From assembly GCA_011526365.1 (NCBI GenBank), contig WTIO01000018.1, positions 1 through 61,301 on the forward strand: a DNA stretch of 61,301 nucleotides. Direction: 5' to 3'. The position numbers and the translations under genes are program-made. Below are positions 52,916 to 61,301 of the stretch, one piece after another. How positions within the stretch are numbered: position 1 is the first letter of the stretch; every line of letters begins with the position of its first letter. The notes below the pieces were generated by a model. That model did no database searches and had not been told where the DNA came from. It worked only from the letters and a program-made list of their open reading frames with translations. Origin of the DNA: Flavobacteriales bacterium (GTDB taxonomy: Bacteria; Bacteroidota; Bacteroidia; Flavobacteriales; Flavobacteriaceae).

Positions 52916-55900
52916 ATGAAGTACATGTTACGAGGTATAGCCTATACTACTTTGCTGTTTTTTAGTTTGGGTTTAACACAAACACACGCACAGCGACGCA
53001 AAAAGAAAAAGGCCAATGTGGAGATGAAAAAGCTCCCTTTAGGAGCATTTAAAATGCGCAATGTAGGCCCAGCGTTTTTATCGGGCCGAATAGCTGATAT
53101 TGCGGTACACCCTGACAACGAGAGTGTTTGGTATGTTGCCGTAGGTTCAGGTGGGGTTTGGAAAACTGAAAATGCAGGAACGACTTGGACTCCTCTTTTT
53201 GACCAACAAAAATCCTACTCTACAGGCTGTGTTACTATAGACCCCAACGACCCTTCCCGGGTTTGGGTAGGAACTGGAGAAAACGTGGGAGGACGCCACG
53301 TAGGCTATGGCGATGGGATATACCTGAGTGAAGACGCCGGTGCTTCGTGGAAAAATATGGGACTTCCCAATTCAGAGCACATCTCTGAAATCATTGTACA
53401 CCCCGATAATTCTAACGTGGTTTGGGTAGCAGTGCAGGGACCACTGTGGCGCAAAGGGGGCGACCGTGGTTTGTACAAAACTACCGACGGAGGAAAAACT
53501 TGGAAAAAAACCTTAGGAAATAGCGAATGGACAGGAGTTACTGACATCATGATCCATCCCGAAAACCCACAAATTTTATATGCAGCCACCTGGGATCGTC
53601 ACAGAACTGTTGCAGCTTATATGGGCGGAGGTCCAGGATCGGGGATTCACCGCTCCACCGACGGGGGAGAAAGCTGGGAAAAGCTCACTAGAGGCTTACC
53701 GAGCTCTAATCTCGGAAAAATTGGTATTGCCATTTCGCCTCAGCATCCCGAAGTTGTTTATGCTGCCATAGAATTAGACCGCACCAAAGGGGGCGTGTAT
53801 CGTTCTGCCGACGGAGGAAGTTCTTGGAAAAAAATGTCCAATACCGTTTCTGGTGGTACCGGTCCACATTACTACCAAGAGCTCTATGCCAGTCCGCACA
53901 AATTTGATCGTTTGTACCTAATGAATGTTCGTGTACTAACCTCAGAAGACGGTGGAAAAACCTTTATGCAGTTGAAAGAACGCAACAAGCACTCGGACAA
54001 CCATGCCCTGGTATTTAAAAAAGACGATCCCAACTATTTAATGTTAGGAACAGATGCAGGAATTTACGAGAGTTTTGATTTAGCAGAAAATTGGCGTTAC
54101 ATAAAAAACCTGCCTTTAACACAATTCTATAAAGTAGCGGTAAACGATGCCAAGCCGTTTTATCACATCTTTGGTGGAACACAGGACAACGGTTCTGCAG
54201 GTGGGCCTTCTGCCACAAACGATCGTGAAGGAATTAGCAACCGTCACTGGTACAAAACTCTTTTTGCTGACGGACATCAATCGGCCACAGATCCTGTGTA
54301 CAACAATATTATTTATGCCGAAACCCAACAAGGAGGATTACACCGTGTAGATTTAAACACGGGAACACGTGTTGCTATTCAGCCTCAAGCAGGCGAGGGG
54401 GACCCCCATGAACGTTTTAACTGGGATGCCCCTATTTTGGTAAGTCCACACAATCCGGCACGTTTGTACTTTGCTTCCTATCGTGTTTGGAAGTCGGAAA
54501 ACAGAGGAAACGACTGGACGGCTATTTCTGGAGACCTCACACGCAATGAAGAGCGCCTTGCACTACCCATCATGGGACGCCAACAAAGTTGGGACAATGC
54601 TTGGGATGTTGGTGCCATGTCCAATTATAATACCATCAGCTCACTTTCTGAATCTCCTTTGCAAGAAGGATTAATTTACGCAGGAACTGATGATGGTTTT
54701 ATTCAAGTAACTTCCGATGGTGGTGACAACTGGACTAAAATTCCAGTAACACGTCTAGGCCTTCCCGAACGCAGTTTTGTAAATGATATTAAAGCCGATT
54801 TACACGATGTAAACACTGTTTATGTCGTGCTAGACAATCACAAAGAAGGCGATTTTACGCCCTATGTATTTAAAAGTACCGACCGTGGTGCTTCTTGGAA
54901 AAGCATTCGTACTAATATTCCTGACCGCACCTTGTTGTGGCGTATTGTTCAAGATCACGAGCAGCAAGATCTTTTATTTTTAGCTACAGAATATGGAGTG
55001 TATACTTCCATAGATGGGGCACAAAGCTGGCATAAACTGCCCGGGACACCAACCATTCCTTTCCGTGATTTGACCATTCAGAAACGTGAAAATGATTTGG
55101 TAGGCGCTTCATTTGGCCGTGGATTTTTTGTGTTGGATGATTACAGTCCACTCCGTGAAATGTCTGCAGCCCGACTGCAACAAAAAGCCACTCTATTTAC
55201 CCCTCGCAAGGCCAAGTGGTTTGTGCCTAACAGTGTAGAAGGGAATACTGGAGCCGATTATTACTTCGCCAAAAATCCAATGTTTGGTGCAGTGTTTACC
55301 GTCCATTTTTCTAAAGGCCATACGTCTAAGCAAAAAATGCGTCAACAAAAAGAAAAGCAGCTAAATAAGAAAGGTCAAAATGTTCCTTTCCCAGGTTGGG
55401 ATGCTTTGGAAGCTGAAAAGCAAGAAGTAGCGCCTAAAGCATGGATAGCTGTTGCAGATGCCAATGGTAATGTTATCAGAAATATTCCTGTAAAGCCACG
55501 TAAAGGGACGCAACGAGTGGCGTGGGACCTTCGGCATACCTCTTACCAACCGGTTCGTGCCACCCAACGCAACAGAGGTTGGTTTGGTAGTTCGGGGCCA
55601 TTGGCCATGCCAGGAAACTATTCGGCTACATTATATTTGGAGGAAGGCGACCGCATTGAGGCCGTTGGAGATCCCGTTTCCTTTGAAGTAGCACCCATTT
55701 ACGAAAGTGTCTTGGAGGGAGTATCCTATGAAGAATACGATACCTATAGAAAAGAGTTTACCACCTTGTACAAAAAAGTGAATGCCATGCAAGACCTTTT
55801 AAGTCAATCGGAGAAAAGCTTAAAAGTGTATCAAAAAGCAGTAGAACGTCTTCCGTCGGCTCCAGGAGCCTTGTATTTAGCACTTAAAGACGTGCAAAAG

Positions 55901-56179
55901 GAACTGAATGCCATTAATTTAAAAGTAGCAGGCTATTCTAGTCGCGACGAGGTTGGAGAACGCAATCCTCCTTCCATTGGCACCCATTTAGGGACTGCGG
56001 CACGAGGGTTGTCTACCACCTATGGCCCCACTGCATTGCACCGCAAAGGGCTGGCCCTAGCGGACAAAATGTTGAAGGCCATGGCACCCCGTATAGAAAA
56101 GCTGCACAAAACAACACTTCCAGCAATTAAAAAACAACTGGAAGCTGCCGGTGCACCCTATATGATGACAGGAAATTAA
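52916..56179 (+). CDS. Secreted BNR/sortilin-like beta-propeller protein
   Basis: A 1087-residue exported protein. After the signal peptide (to about residue 26) it has many copies of the Asp-box pattern S-x-D-G-G-x-x-W (for example TTDGGKTWKK, STDGGESWEK, SADGGSSWKK), giving two stacked beta-propellers over about residues 50-730. A region of basic helices and a beta domain follows. This is the VPS10/sortilin-like or WD40/YVTN/BNR family. A sialidase activity is not implied by Asp-boxes alone. Transcript ends at a strong hairpin. Confidence 0.84.
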   Translation: MKYMLRGIAYTTLLFFSLGLTQTHAQRRKKKKANVEMKKLPLGAFKMRNVGPAFLSGRIADIAVHPDNESVWYVAVGSGGVWKTENAGTTWTPLFDQQKSYSTGCVTIDPNDPSRVWVGTGENVGGRHVGYGDGIYLSEDAGASWKNMGLPNSEHISEIIVHPDNSNVVWVAVQGPLWRKGGDRGLYKTTDGGKTWKKTLGNSEWTGVTDIMIHPENPQILYAATWDRHRTVAAYMGGGPGSGIHRSTDGGESWEKLTRGLPSSNLGKIGIAISPQHPEVVYAAIELDRTKGGVYRSADGGSSWKKMSNTVSGGTGPHYYQELYASPHKFDRLYLMNVRVLTSEDGGKTFMQLKERNKHSDNHALVFKKDDPNYLMLGTDAGIYESFDLAENWRYIKNLPLTQFYKVAVNDAKPFYHIFGGTQDNGSAGGPSATNDREGISNRHWYKTLFADGHQSATDPVYNNIIYAETQQGGLHRVDLNTGTRVAIQPQAGEGDPHERFNWDAPILVSPHNPARLYFASYRVWKSENRGNDWTAISGDLTRNEERLALPIMGRQQSWDNAWDVGAMSNYNTISSLSESPLQEGLIYAGTDDGFIQVTSDGGDNWTKIPVTRLGLPERSFVNDIKADLHDVNTVYVVLDNHKEGDFTPYVFKSTDRGASWKSIRTNIPDRTLLWRIVQDHEQQDLLFLATEYGVYTSIDGAQSWHKLPGTPTIPFRDLTIQKRENDLVGASFGRGFFVLDDYSPLREMSAARLQQKATLFTPRKAKWFVPNSVEGNTGADYYFAKNPMFGAVFTVHFSKGHTSKQKMRQQKEKQLNKKGQNVPFPGWDALEAEKQEVAPKAWIAVADANGNVIRNIPVKPRKGTQRVAWDLRHTSYQPVRATQRNRGWFGSSGPLAMPGNYSATLYLEEGDRIEAVGDPVSFEVAPIYESVLEGVSYEEYDTYRKEFTTLYKKVNAMQDLLSQSEKSLKVYQKAVERLPSAPGALYLALKDVQKELNAINLKVAGYSSRDEVGERNPPSIGTHLGTAARGLSTTYGPTALHRKGLALADKMLKAMAPRIEKLHKTTLPAIKKQLEAAGAPYMMTGN

Positions 56180-56200
56180 TTTGCTGTATGATGAATAAAG

Positions 56201-56227
56201 AAAGCCGCTTTGATAGCGGCTTTTTTT
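56201..56227. terminator. Bidirectional intrinsic terminator
   Basis: A 9-bp stem (56201-56209 with 56215-56223) with loop TTGAT and a T-run to 56227, and A-rich sequence on the other side. It serves the BNR gene and, less perfectly, the MscS gene that ends at 56233. Confidence 0.85.
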
Positions 56228-56232
56228 GTGAC

Positions 56233-57465
56233 TTAAAGTTTTGCTATAGTGCTCCCTTTAAATTCAAAAAGGGCCAATTTAAAGTAGGGTGCAGCCGCAA
56301 GGAGGTGATCAAAAATATCGGAAGCAATACCCTCGTAGGCTGCCCAACGTTTGTCACTAATAAAGGCGTATACCTCTAAGGGAATCCCTTGTGGTGTGGG
56401 AGCTAATTGGCGGCACATGGTGGTCATTTCGTGATTGATTTGAGGGTGCTCTTCCAAATACCGTGAAATGTACTGGCGAAACAAACCGATGTTGGTGAAA
56501 TTTCTTCCATTAATTAACAGGCTTTTATCCACCGCTTTTTCTTGATTTTCAGATTTAATTTCAACCTCCTTTTCTTGCACATAGGGTCGCAAGCGTTCTA
56601 CCTTTTGCAACTCCTTTAATTCCTCATCACTCAAAAATCGAACGGTAGCCGCTTGAATGTACAGCACTCGTTTGAGTCGGCGGCCCTGAGATTCACTCAT
56701 CCCACGCCAGTTGATAAAAGGGTCGGAGAGCAATTTATAGGTAGGGATGGTGGTAATGGTTTTATCGAAATTTTGTACCTGTACACTGGATAAATTGATG
56801 GCGATCACATCACCATCGGCACCCATATTTTTCATGGTAATCCAATCCCCAATACGCACGGTATCGTTCACACTAATTTGAATACTGGCCACAAAACCTA
56901 AAATGGTGTCCTTAAAAATAAGTAGCAACACTGCTGAAAGTGCTCCCAGGGCGGTGAGAAAAGTTCCTACCGACTTTCCTGTGAGTATTGATAACACAAT
57001 GATACTTCCAATAAACCAAAGGAATATCATCAGTACCTGCACGTAGCTGTCAATAGGTTTGTCCTTTAGCAGAGGCACCCTACTTAAAACTACCTTAAAG
57101 CTGTTTAAAATTCCGCGAAGAATAATGATAAAGTTAAAAGTAAGTAGCGCTTCTACGACTTTAACGGTCCATTGAATGGCTTCGTTGGATTGAAAAAAAC
57201 TAAGAAGTACCCACAACAAAAACAATAGGGTGATTAGATTGGCGAGGTTGTGTGGGACGCGTTTCTCCAATAAAATATCGTCAAAGTCGGAGGTGGTGCG
57301 TTTTGCCAAACGGTGAAATACGCCAATACTAATTCTTTTAAAAATTTGATTGAGCAGAAAAGCAACAACAAAGGCCGCAACTATAAGGCTGGCAATGGCG
57401 TAGTTACTGGAAGCTGTGGTTGCTACCCCCATACGTTCGAAGTAAGCAGAAAGGCGTTCTAACAT
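56233..57465 (-). CDS. MscS family mechanosensitive channel (YbdG-like)
   Basis: A 410-residue inner-membrane protein with five or so hydrophobic helices, a pore-lining region (LTALGALSAVLLLIFKDTIL) and the MscS beta-domain start VNDTVRIGDWITMKNMGADGDV. The C-terminal insert and length fit the YbdG/MscM subgroup. It is convergent with the BNR gene and divergent from the GGT gene. It should open under hypo-osmotic stress. Confidence 0.9.
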   Translation of the reverse strand: MLERLSAYFERMGVATTASSNYAIASLIVAAFVVAFLLNQIFKRISIGVFHRLAKRTTSDFDDILLEKRVPHNLANLITLLFLLWVLLSFFQSNEAIQWTVKVVEALLTFNFIIILRGILNSFKVVLSRVPLLKDKPIDSYVQVLMIFLWFIGSIIVLSILTGKSVGTFLTALGALSAVLLLIFKDTILGFVASIQISVNDTVRIGDWITMKNMGADGDVIAINLSSVQVQNFDKTITTIPTYKLLSDPFINWRGMSESQGRRLKRVLYIQAATVRFLSDEELKELQKVERLRPYVQEKEVEIKSENQEKAVDKSLLINGRNFTNIGLFRQYISRYLEEHPQINHEMTTMCRQLAPTPQGIPLEVYAFISDKRWAAYEGIASDIFDHLLAAAPYFKLALFEFKGSTIAKL

Positions 57466-57491
57466 GTTGTTGGATTTTTCTTGTGCAAAGG

Positions 57492-57499
57492 CAAATTTA
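57492..57499 (-). promoter_or_regulatory. Putative -7 box (TAAATTTG) for the MscS gene
   Basis: A perfect TAnnTTTG match on the minus strand, 26 bases before the ATG at 57465. No TTG at the -33 spacing. Confidence 0.45.
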
Positions 57500-57531
57500 T
57501 GTAAATTGTAAAAGAAACTTTGATGAATTAT

Positions 57532-59139
57532 ATGAAATCCACCACCAGCGCCGTAGGAGTAGTTCTGCTAAGCTCTTTTTTTATTTTTTTTCCTTCTTGT
57601 CAAACAATAGCGGATCCTCCTTTTAAAAATGATGCCATAGCAACGGCACACCCTCTTGCTACAACTGCAGGAGAAAAAATGTTAGCGGCTGGTGGGAATG
57701 CTTTTGATGCTGCCGTAGCCGCTGCTTTTGCACTGGCAGTAGTAGAACCCAGTATGAGTGGGTTAGGGGGGCGCTTGCAAGCCCTTTATCGCACTGCTGG
57801 AGGCGATGTTCAAGGCGTAGATGCCACCACTGTGGTTCCTGAGCGCTACACACCTACAAAAGAGCGCTACCGTTATGGGTATGAAACTATTGGTATCCCA
57901 GGAGTAGTTGCGGGTTTATTGCAGCTGCATGAAACCGGGGGCGGATTGCCTTTAGAAACGGTAATGGCACCCGCCATACAATACGCTCGTGAAGGCTTTT
58001 CCCTCCTTCCTGGCGAAGCCCAAAGGCATGCCATGGTAGCAGAGCAATTGGCTGAATTTGAGGGAACTAGACAGTATTTTTTAACAGCTGATGGCACCAC
58101 TTTACCCGCTGGGACTACATTGGTACAAAAAGACTTGGCAAGGGTGTTAACACGAATTGCACAAGAAGGACGAAAAGGTTTTTACGAAGGGGAAACGGCC
58201 AAAAAAATTGTGGAAGACGTACAAGCCAATGGTGGGATACTTACCCTTAATGATTTAAAAAATTATACGGTAAACAACTCCAGAATTGTGCAAGGAAAAT
58301 ACAAGGGTTACGATATCTATGGATTGTATTTGCCTTCTTTTGGTGCTATCACCATCCAAATGCTTCAAATTTTAGATGCGCTTACTCTTGATGTTGCATC
58401 CGATAGCCGTTGGGCATCTGAGGTAGGGAAAAGTATCGCTACGGCTTATGCCTACCGGCAATACCAAAAGGATGAAGATTCGCTAAAAGAAATTTTATCC
58501 TACCAGCGGGCACAACAATGGGCCAAAGATATAATAGCTCCCACCAAAAAGGTAGCTTTTCAAAAGGGCCCACTACCAGAATCATGGGGAATTGCACAAG
58601 GACATACCACACACTTAACCGTAGCAGATAGCGCGGGTAATGTTGTTTCGCTCACTCAAACTGTGGGGCCTATTATGGGGTCTAAAGTTGTGAGCCCAGG
58701 TTTGGGCTTTGTGTACGCCGTAACCCTTGGGGGATACTTAGGGAATTACCAACCTGGGGATCGTGCGGCCTCACATATTAGCCCGGTATTATTTATGAAA
58801 AACAACACTCCAGTACTCGCTTTAGGTGCTGCCGGGGGGAGTAGAATTCCCATTGCCATTTCGCAGGTAGCCCAGCGCTATTTAGAACAAAACAGCAGTT
58901 TAAACGAAGCTTTGGCTGCGCCACGTGTATATATTGATAAAGACACCTTGCTTTTAGAAAAACACGAAGGAATCAATTGGTTTAGCACCCCAGATGCTTT
59001 TGAGGGCATGGCTTTACCGTATAAATGGATTTCAGGACAAGGGCGCTTTGGACGGGTACATGCGGTGGCATTAGACACCCTTACAAAACAATGGAAAGGT
59101 GCTGCCGACCCCGACTGGGAAGGTACTGCAATAGACTAG
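57532..59139 (+). CDS. Divergent gamma-glutamyltransferase-like protein, lipoprotein
   Basis: A 535-residue Ntn-hydrolase of the GGT family with a lipobox (FFPSC) after the leader. The autocleavage and nucleophile motif GHTTHLTVAD with the Thr is intact, as is the NVVSLTQTVGP strand. Two substrate motifs differ: the position of the Arg that binds the glutamate carboxylate (RE-x-x-P in typical GGT) reads DATTVVP, and SSM of the loop reads SHI. The ATG at 57532 is preferred; ATG 57523 and TTG 57520 are also in frame. Substrate may not be glutathione. Confidence 0.82.
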   Translation: MKSTTSAVGVVLLSSFFIFFPSCQTIADPPFKNDAIATAHPLATTAGEKMLAAGGNAFDAAVAAAFALAVVEPSMSGLGGRLQALYRTAGGDVQGVDATTVVPERYTPTKERYRYGYETIGIPGVVAGLLQLHETGGGLPLETVMAPAIQYAREGFSLLPGEAQRHAMVAEQLAEFEGTRQYFLTADGTTLPAGTTLVQKDLARVLTRIAQEGRKGFYEGETAKKIVEDVQANGGILTLNDLKNYTVNNSRIVQGKYKGYDIYGLYLPSFGAITIQMLQILDALTLDVASDSRWASEVGKSIATAYAYRQYQKDEDSLKEILSYQRAQQWAKDIIAPTKKVAFQKGPLPESWGIAQGHTTHLTVADSAGNVVSLTQTVGPIMGSKVVSPGLGFVYAVTLGGYLGNYQPGDRAASHISPVLFMKNNTPVLALGAAGGSRIPIAISQVAQRYLEQNSSLNEALAAPRVYIDKDTLLLEKHEGINWFSTPDAFEGMALPYKWISGQGRFGRVHAVALDTLTKQWKGAADPDWEGTAID

Positions 59140-59157
59140 TGGAACTTTGTTGTGGTG

Positions 59158-60627
59158 CTACAGCAAGGCTGCTGTTGCTTCAATTTCATGTAATAAATCC
59201 CGACAGTCTGCCAAGGAGGTGTTGGGATTCATGAGTACCGTACGTAAGTACCGTTGTCCTCTTACTTCACAGGAGGTGATGTAAAAATTCCCACGTTCAA
59301 TAAGTGCATAGCGTAAGGCCATTTGTTTTTCGTTGTCCTGTGCAAAAGGAAGGTATTGGAAACATAAAATATTGCTCTGTGGACTGTAGGGAACACTAAA
59401 ATTTGGGTGGGCTTCAAGGAGTTGATAGAATTCTTTAGTTCTGTTAAAAGTAGTATCAATAAAATCCTCCAAACCTTTTTCCCCCAAGAGGGCGAAACTC
59501 CAAAATAGTTTCGTCCCCAAAGCCGATTTGGTACATTCAACCGTAAAAGGCATGGTGTCCATTCCAACAACTTCTTGTTCGTGGAAAACATAACTCCCCT
59601 TTTGTTGGAAGTTATTGGTTTGATAACGTGCATCTTTAAAAAGCACTGCCGTACACAGGGCAGGAACCAACATCATTTTATGGGCATCCCAAATTATGGA
59701 ATTTGCTTTTTCTATACCCTGCAACAAGTGTGCGTGTTGGCGTGAGAGTAGGGCAGCACCTCCATGCGCCGCATCTACATGAAACCACAACTGATGTTTT
59801 TCACAAAAATCTCCCACGGTAGAAAGCTTGTCAAACAGGCCTGTAGAAGTAGCACAGGCATTGGCAACAACGGCCATCACTTGCTTTCCGTCAGCACAAG
59901 CTTTTTCATATACAGCTGCTAGGGCAGTGGTGTCCAGGGTTTCATCCTCATGCACGGGTACCGGGCGGTAGGCGTTTTTTCCTAGGCCTAAAATGCTAAT
60001 GGCTCTGCCAATGGAGTAATGACTGCTTTCGGGGCCTATTACTACTAAGTTTTGTGGATTGCCTTCGTCCCACGCCTTGGGTGCTATAGCAGCACGTGCA
60101 GCAGCCAGGGCCGTAAGATTTGCTACAGAACCGCCATGGGTTAGAAATCCACTTCCAGCCCCTGCCTTTAAACGAAAATCATATATATCGTCACCTGAAA
60201 ACCAACCTACTTTTTGAAGCATCCAGTTGATGACTACCCCTTCAAGCGTAGCCCCTGCAGGCCCCATTTCATACAAAGAACTAGGGTTGTTTATGGTTCC
60301 GTGGATCCAATCGGGGATACCGGACAAGTCATGGGGTACGGCCACCTGATGCCCTAAATAATGAGGGTTTTTAAGGTGGTTGGTGTGGGTGAGGTAGCGC
60401 TTTACAAATTGAAGGGCCACTTGTGAATCTTGAAAGCCCGAGTGTAATATTTCTCGGGCTTTAAGATCTTCGGCAATATTTCGCGGGGGTTGCTGTTGCA
60501 ATACTTTATCCTCCCCCTTTTTGCTTTTTTCAATGTAGTTGGTCAATAGTTGACCCACCCCATCAATAAGCGTTTGCATTGTTAACTCCGCAGTGGGTGA
60601 AGGAGTAACGCTACTTTGGTTGTGCAT
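59158..60627 (-). CDS. Group II PLP-dependent amino acid decarboxylase
   Basis: A 489-residue cytoplasmic enzyme of the glutamate/aromatic/diaminobutyrate decarboxylase family. The PLP-binding Lys317 lies in DAHKMM, Asp285 and His288 in FHVDAAHGG, and His203 in GPESSHYSIGRA. The N-terminal dimer arm is complete. The substrate could be L-2,4-diaminobutyrate, glutamate or aspartate; the sequence does not decide. It is 1 base downstream of the DUF2911 stop and convergent with GGT. Confidence 0.87.
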   Translation of the reverse strand: MHNQSSVTPSPTAELTMQTLIDGVGQLLTNYIEKSKKGEDKVLQQQPPRNIAEDLKAREILHSGFQDSQVALQFVKRYLTHTNHLKNPHYLGHQVAVPHDLSGIPDWIHGTINNPSSLYEMGPAGATLEGVVINWMLQKVGWFSGDDIYDFRLKAGAGSGFLTHGGSVANLTALAAARAAIAPKAWDEGNPQNLVVIGPESSHYSIGRAISILGLGKNAYRPVPVHEDETLDTTALAAVYEKACADGKQVMAVVANACATSTGLFDKLSTVGDFCEKHQLWFHVDAAHGGAALLSRQHAHLLQGIEKANSIIWDAHKMMLVPALCTAVLFKDARYQTNNFQQKGSYVFHEQEVVGMDTMPFTVECTKSALGTKLFWSFALLGEKGLEDFIDTTFNRTKEFYQLLEAHPNFSVPYSPQSNILCFQYLPFAQDNEKQMALRYALIERGNFYITSCEVRGQRYLRTVLMNPNTSLADCRDLLHEIEATAALL

Positions 60628-60628
60628 A

Positions 60629-61156
60629 CTAAAATGTCATTGGTACACTTACACGAATGGTTCCCCATCCCAAATGCAACTGGGCACTGCTACCTTCACC
60701 TTCAATAGTCATTGATAAGGCTTCTAGGGATTCGTCACCCTTTTTAACGGGAACTTCAACACGCATAAGGTCTTGTTTTTCGTCATACGAATAGGCTCCC
60801 CAAGTGTTGAGGGCTTTGTTTAACACAACGGTCCAAGTGTTGTCTCCAGGAATAGTGTACAGGGTGTAACGTCCTGCAGGGACTGTTTTACCAGCAATAG
60901 TAGCTGCTTTGAAAAAGGTAATTTCGGTGCTTTCGTTGGCTCCGGTACGCCAAACTTTGTCCTTGGGTGCCAAGGTGCTGAGGTCACGTCCTTTTAATTG
61001 TGGACGACTGTACAAAACACGCACCATTTTTTCTTGAACACGTGAGCTGGCAGGGTAATTTACCATGTCGAGCGGACTTTTGTCTAGTCCTCTAAAATTT
61101 TGGGCTTCTAAAGAAGTTCCTGTGGCTAAAACGATAAGTAGAATAAGATATCTCAT
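60629..61156 (-). CDS. DUF2911 family protein, exported
   Basis: A 175-residue protein with a signal peptide (LIVLATGTSLEAQ). The mature part has the family pattern VWRTGANESTEITFF, AGRYTLYTIPG and WTVVLNKALNTWGAY. The ATG at 61156 gives the signal peptide at once; the longer frame from 61288 would add 44 residues and was rejected. It lies ahead of the PLP decarboxylase. Function unknown; beta-sandwich fold is likely. The last 145 bases of the window (61157-61301) hold no gene I can support. Confidence 0.85.
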   Translation of the reverse strand: MRYLILLIVLATGTSLEAQNFRGLDKSPLDMVNYPASSRVQEKMVRVLYSRPQLKGRDLSTLAPKDKVWRTGANESTEITFFKAATIAGKTVPAGRYTLYTIPGDNTWTVVLNKALNTWGAYSYDEKQDLMRVEVPVKKGDESLEALSMTIEGEGSSAQLHLGWGTIRVSVPMTF

Positions 61157-61301
61157 AATGAAAATTTTTGTTTTAAATGTACTATAAATTTCAGATTTAA
61201 ATTTCTTTGCTGTTGCAATTCGAGTGAAAAGCAAGGCAGTAAGCATTAGCCACGGACGGCAGTTGTATTTTATAAGGCGGAGTGTCATACAAATAATTTT
61301 A

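Noticed and set aside
52916-56179. Sialidase annotation for the BNR protein
   Set aside because: Asp-boxes alone are structural; I could not see the Arg triad and Tyr/Glu of sialidases.
1-61301. CRISPR arrays, insertion sequences, prophage genes and att-like repeats
   Set aside because: Looked for regularly spaced repeats, transposase motifs and integrases on both strands; none seen by reading.

Overview
The window looks like a piece of a chromosome from a marine member of the Flavobacteriaceae (Bacteroidetes). The evidence is consistent: TAnnTTTG-type -7 promoter boxes with no Shine-Dalgarno sequences, families largely restricted to Bacteroidetes (DUF4290, DUF6048, DUF6452, DUF6174, START-like), a class IV aminotransferase-like/YqgE/HU/fmt/recQ/DUF493/DUF4290/murA neighbourhood, and a fused ResB-CcsA cytochrome c maturation protein. 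I see no insertion sequence, phage gene, CRISPR array or rRNA. The DNA is very compact: most neighbours on one strand overlap by 1-17 bases or lie a few bases apart, and several convergent pairs share their stop codons.

Layout. 1-9.1 kb: a ZIP metal transporter, a THUMP RNA methyltransferase, the RlmD/DUF6452/DUF6048 operon, ornithine aminotransferase, a cysteine desulfurase and an M23 peptidase. 9.2-11.6 kb: a coiled-coil protein, ZapA, a probable 6S RNA and RNase Y. 11.6-16.5 kb: a glycerol operon read leftward (TauE-like permease, DUF983, GlpK, GlpD, GlpF). 16.6-20.3 kb: an EamA permease, an AlkB-type alkane hydroxylase, a zincin-like lipoprotein, an orphan secreted protein and tRNA-Met(CAU). 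20.4-28.4 kb: a housekeeping block (START-like protein, a degenerate class IV aminotransferase, YqgE, HU, Fmt, RecQ, a small ATPase, DUF493, DUF4290, MurA).

28.4-36.1 kb is the most striking region: a leftward operon of nine genes encoding an SRPBCC protein, an SDR-fold protein without the catalytic Tyr, a class I photolyase, a 43-residue DUF2256 zinc-ribbon protein, a DASH cryptochrome, an Fe-S (6-4)-type photolyase, an atypical fourth photolyase/cryptochrome, the helix-turn-helix-like DUF2805/TIGR03643 protein and a DUF1801 protein. Two perfect palindromes lie just upstream of the first gene. I read this as a light-dependent DNA repair and photoreception island with several uncharacterised accessory parts.

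36-44 kb: a Dph6-like ATPase, TesB, a sodium:solute symporter preceded by a 29-codon membrane peptide gene, a PIG-L deacetylase, Maf, a KdsC-like phosphatase and a DUF2520 protein, then a small membrane-protein gene broken by two frameshifts. 44-61 kb: the fused CcsBA protein, small lipoprotein and membrane genes, a TerB-like protein, a tandem pair of guanidino-group hydrolases (DDAH-like and CtlX), a DUF5117-type metalloprotease, a BNR-repeat protein, an MscS channel, a divergent gamma-glutamyltransferase, a PLP decarboxylase and a DUF2911 protein.

Start codons were re-chosen where a longer frame began at TTG/GTG or ran into a neighbour. Three genes absent from simple long-ORF scans were added (DUF2256, the 29-codon membrane peptide, the frameshifted gene). 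All functions come from motif and family recognition by reading; no database search was run.
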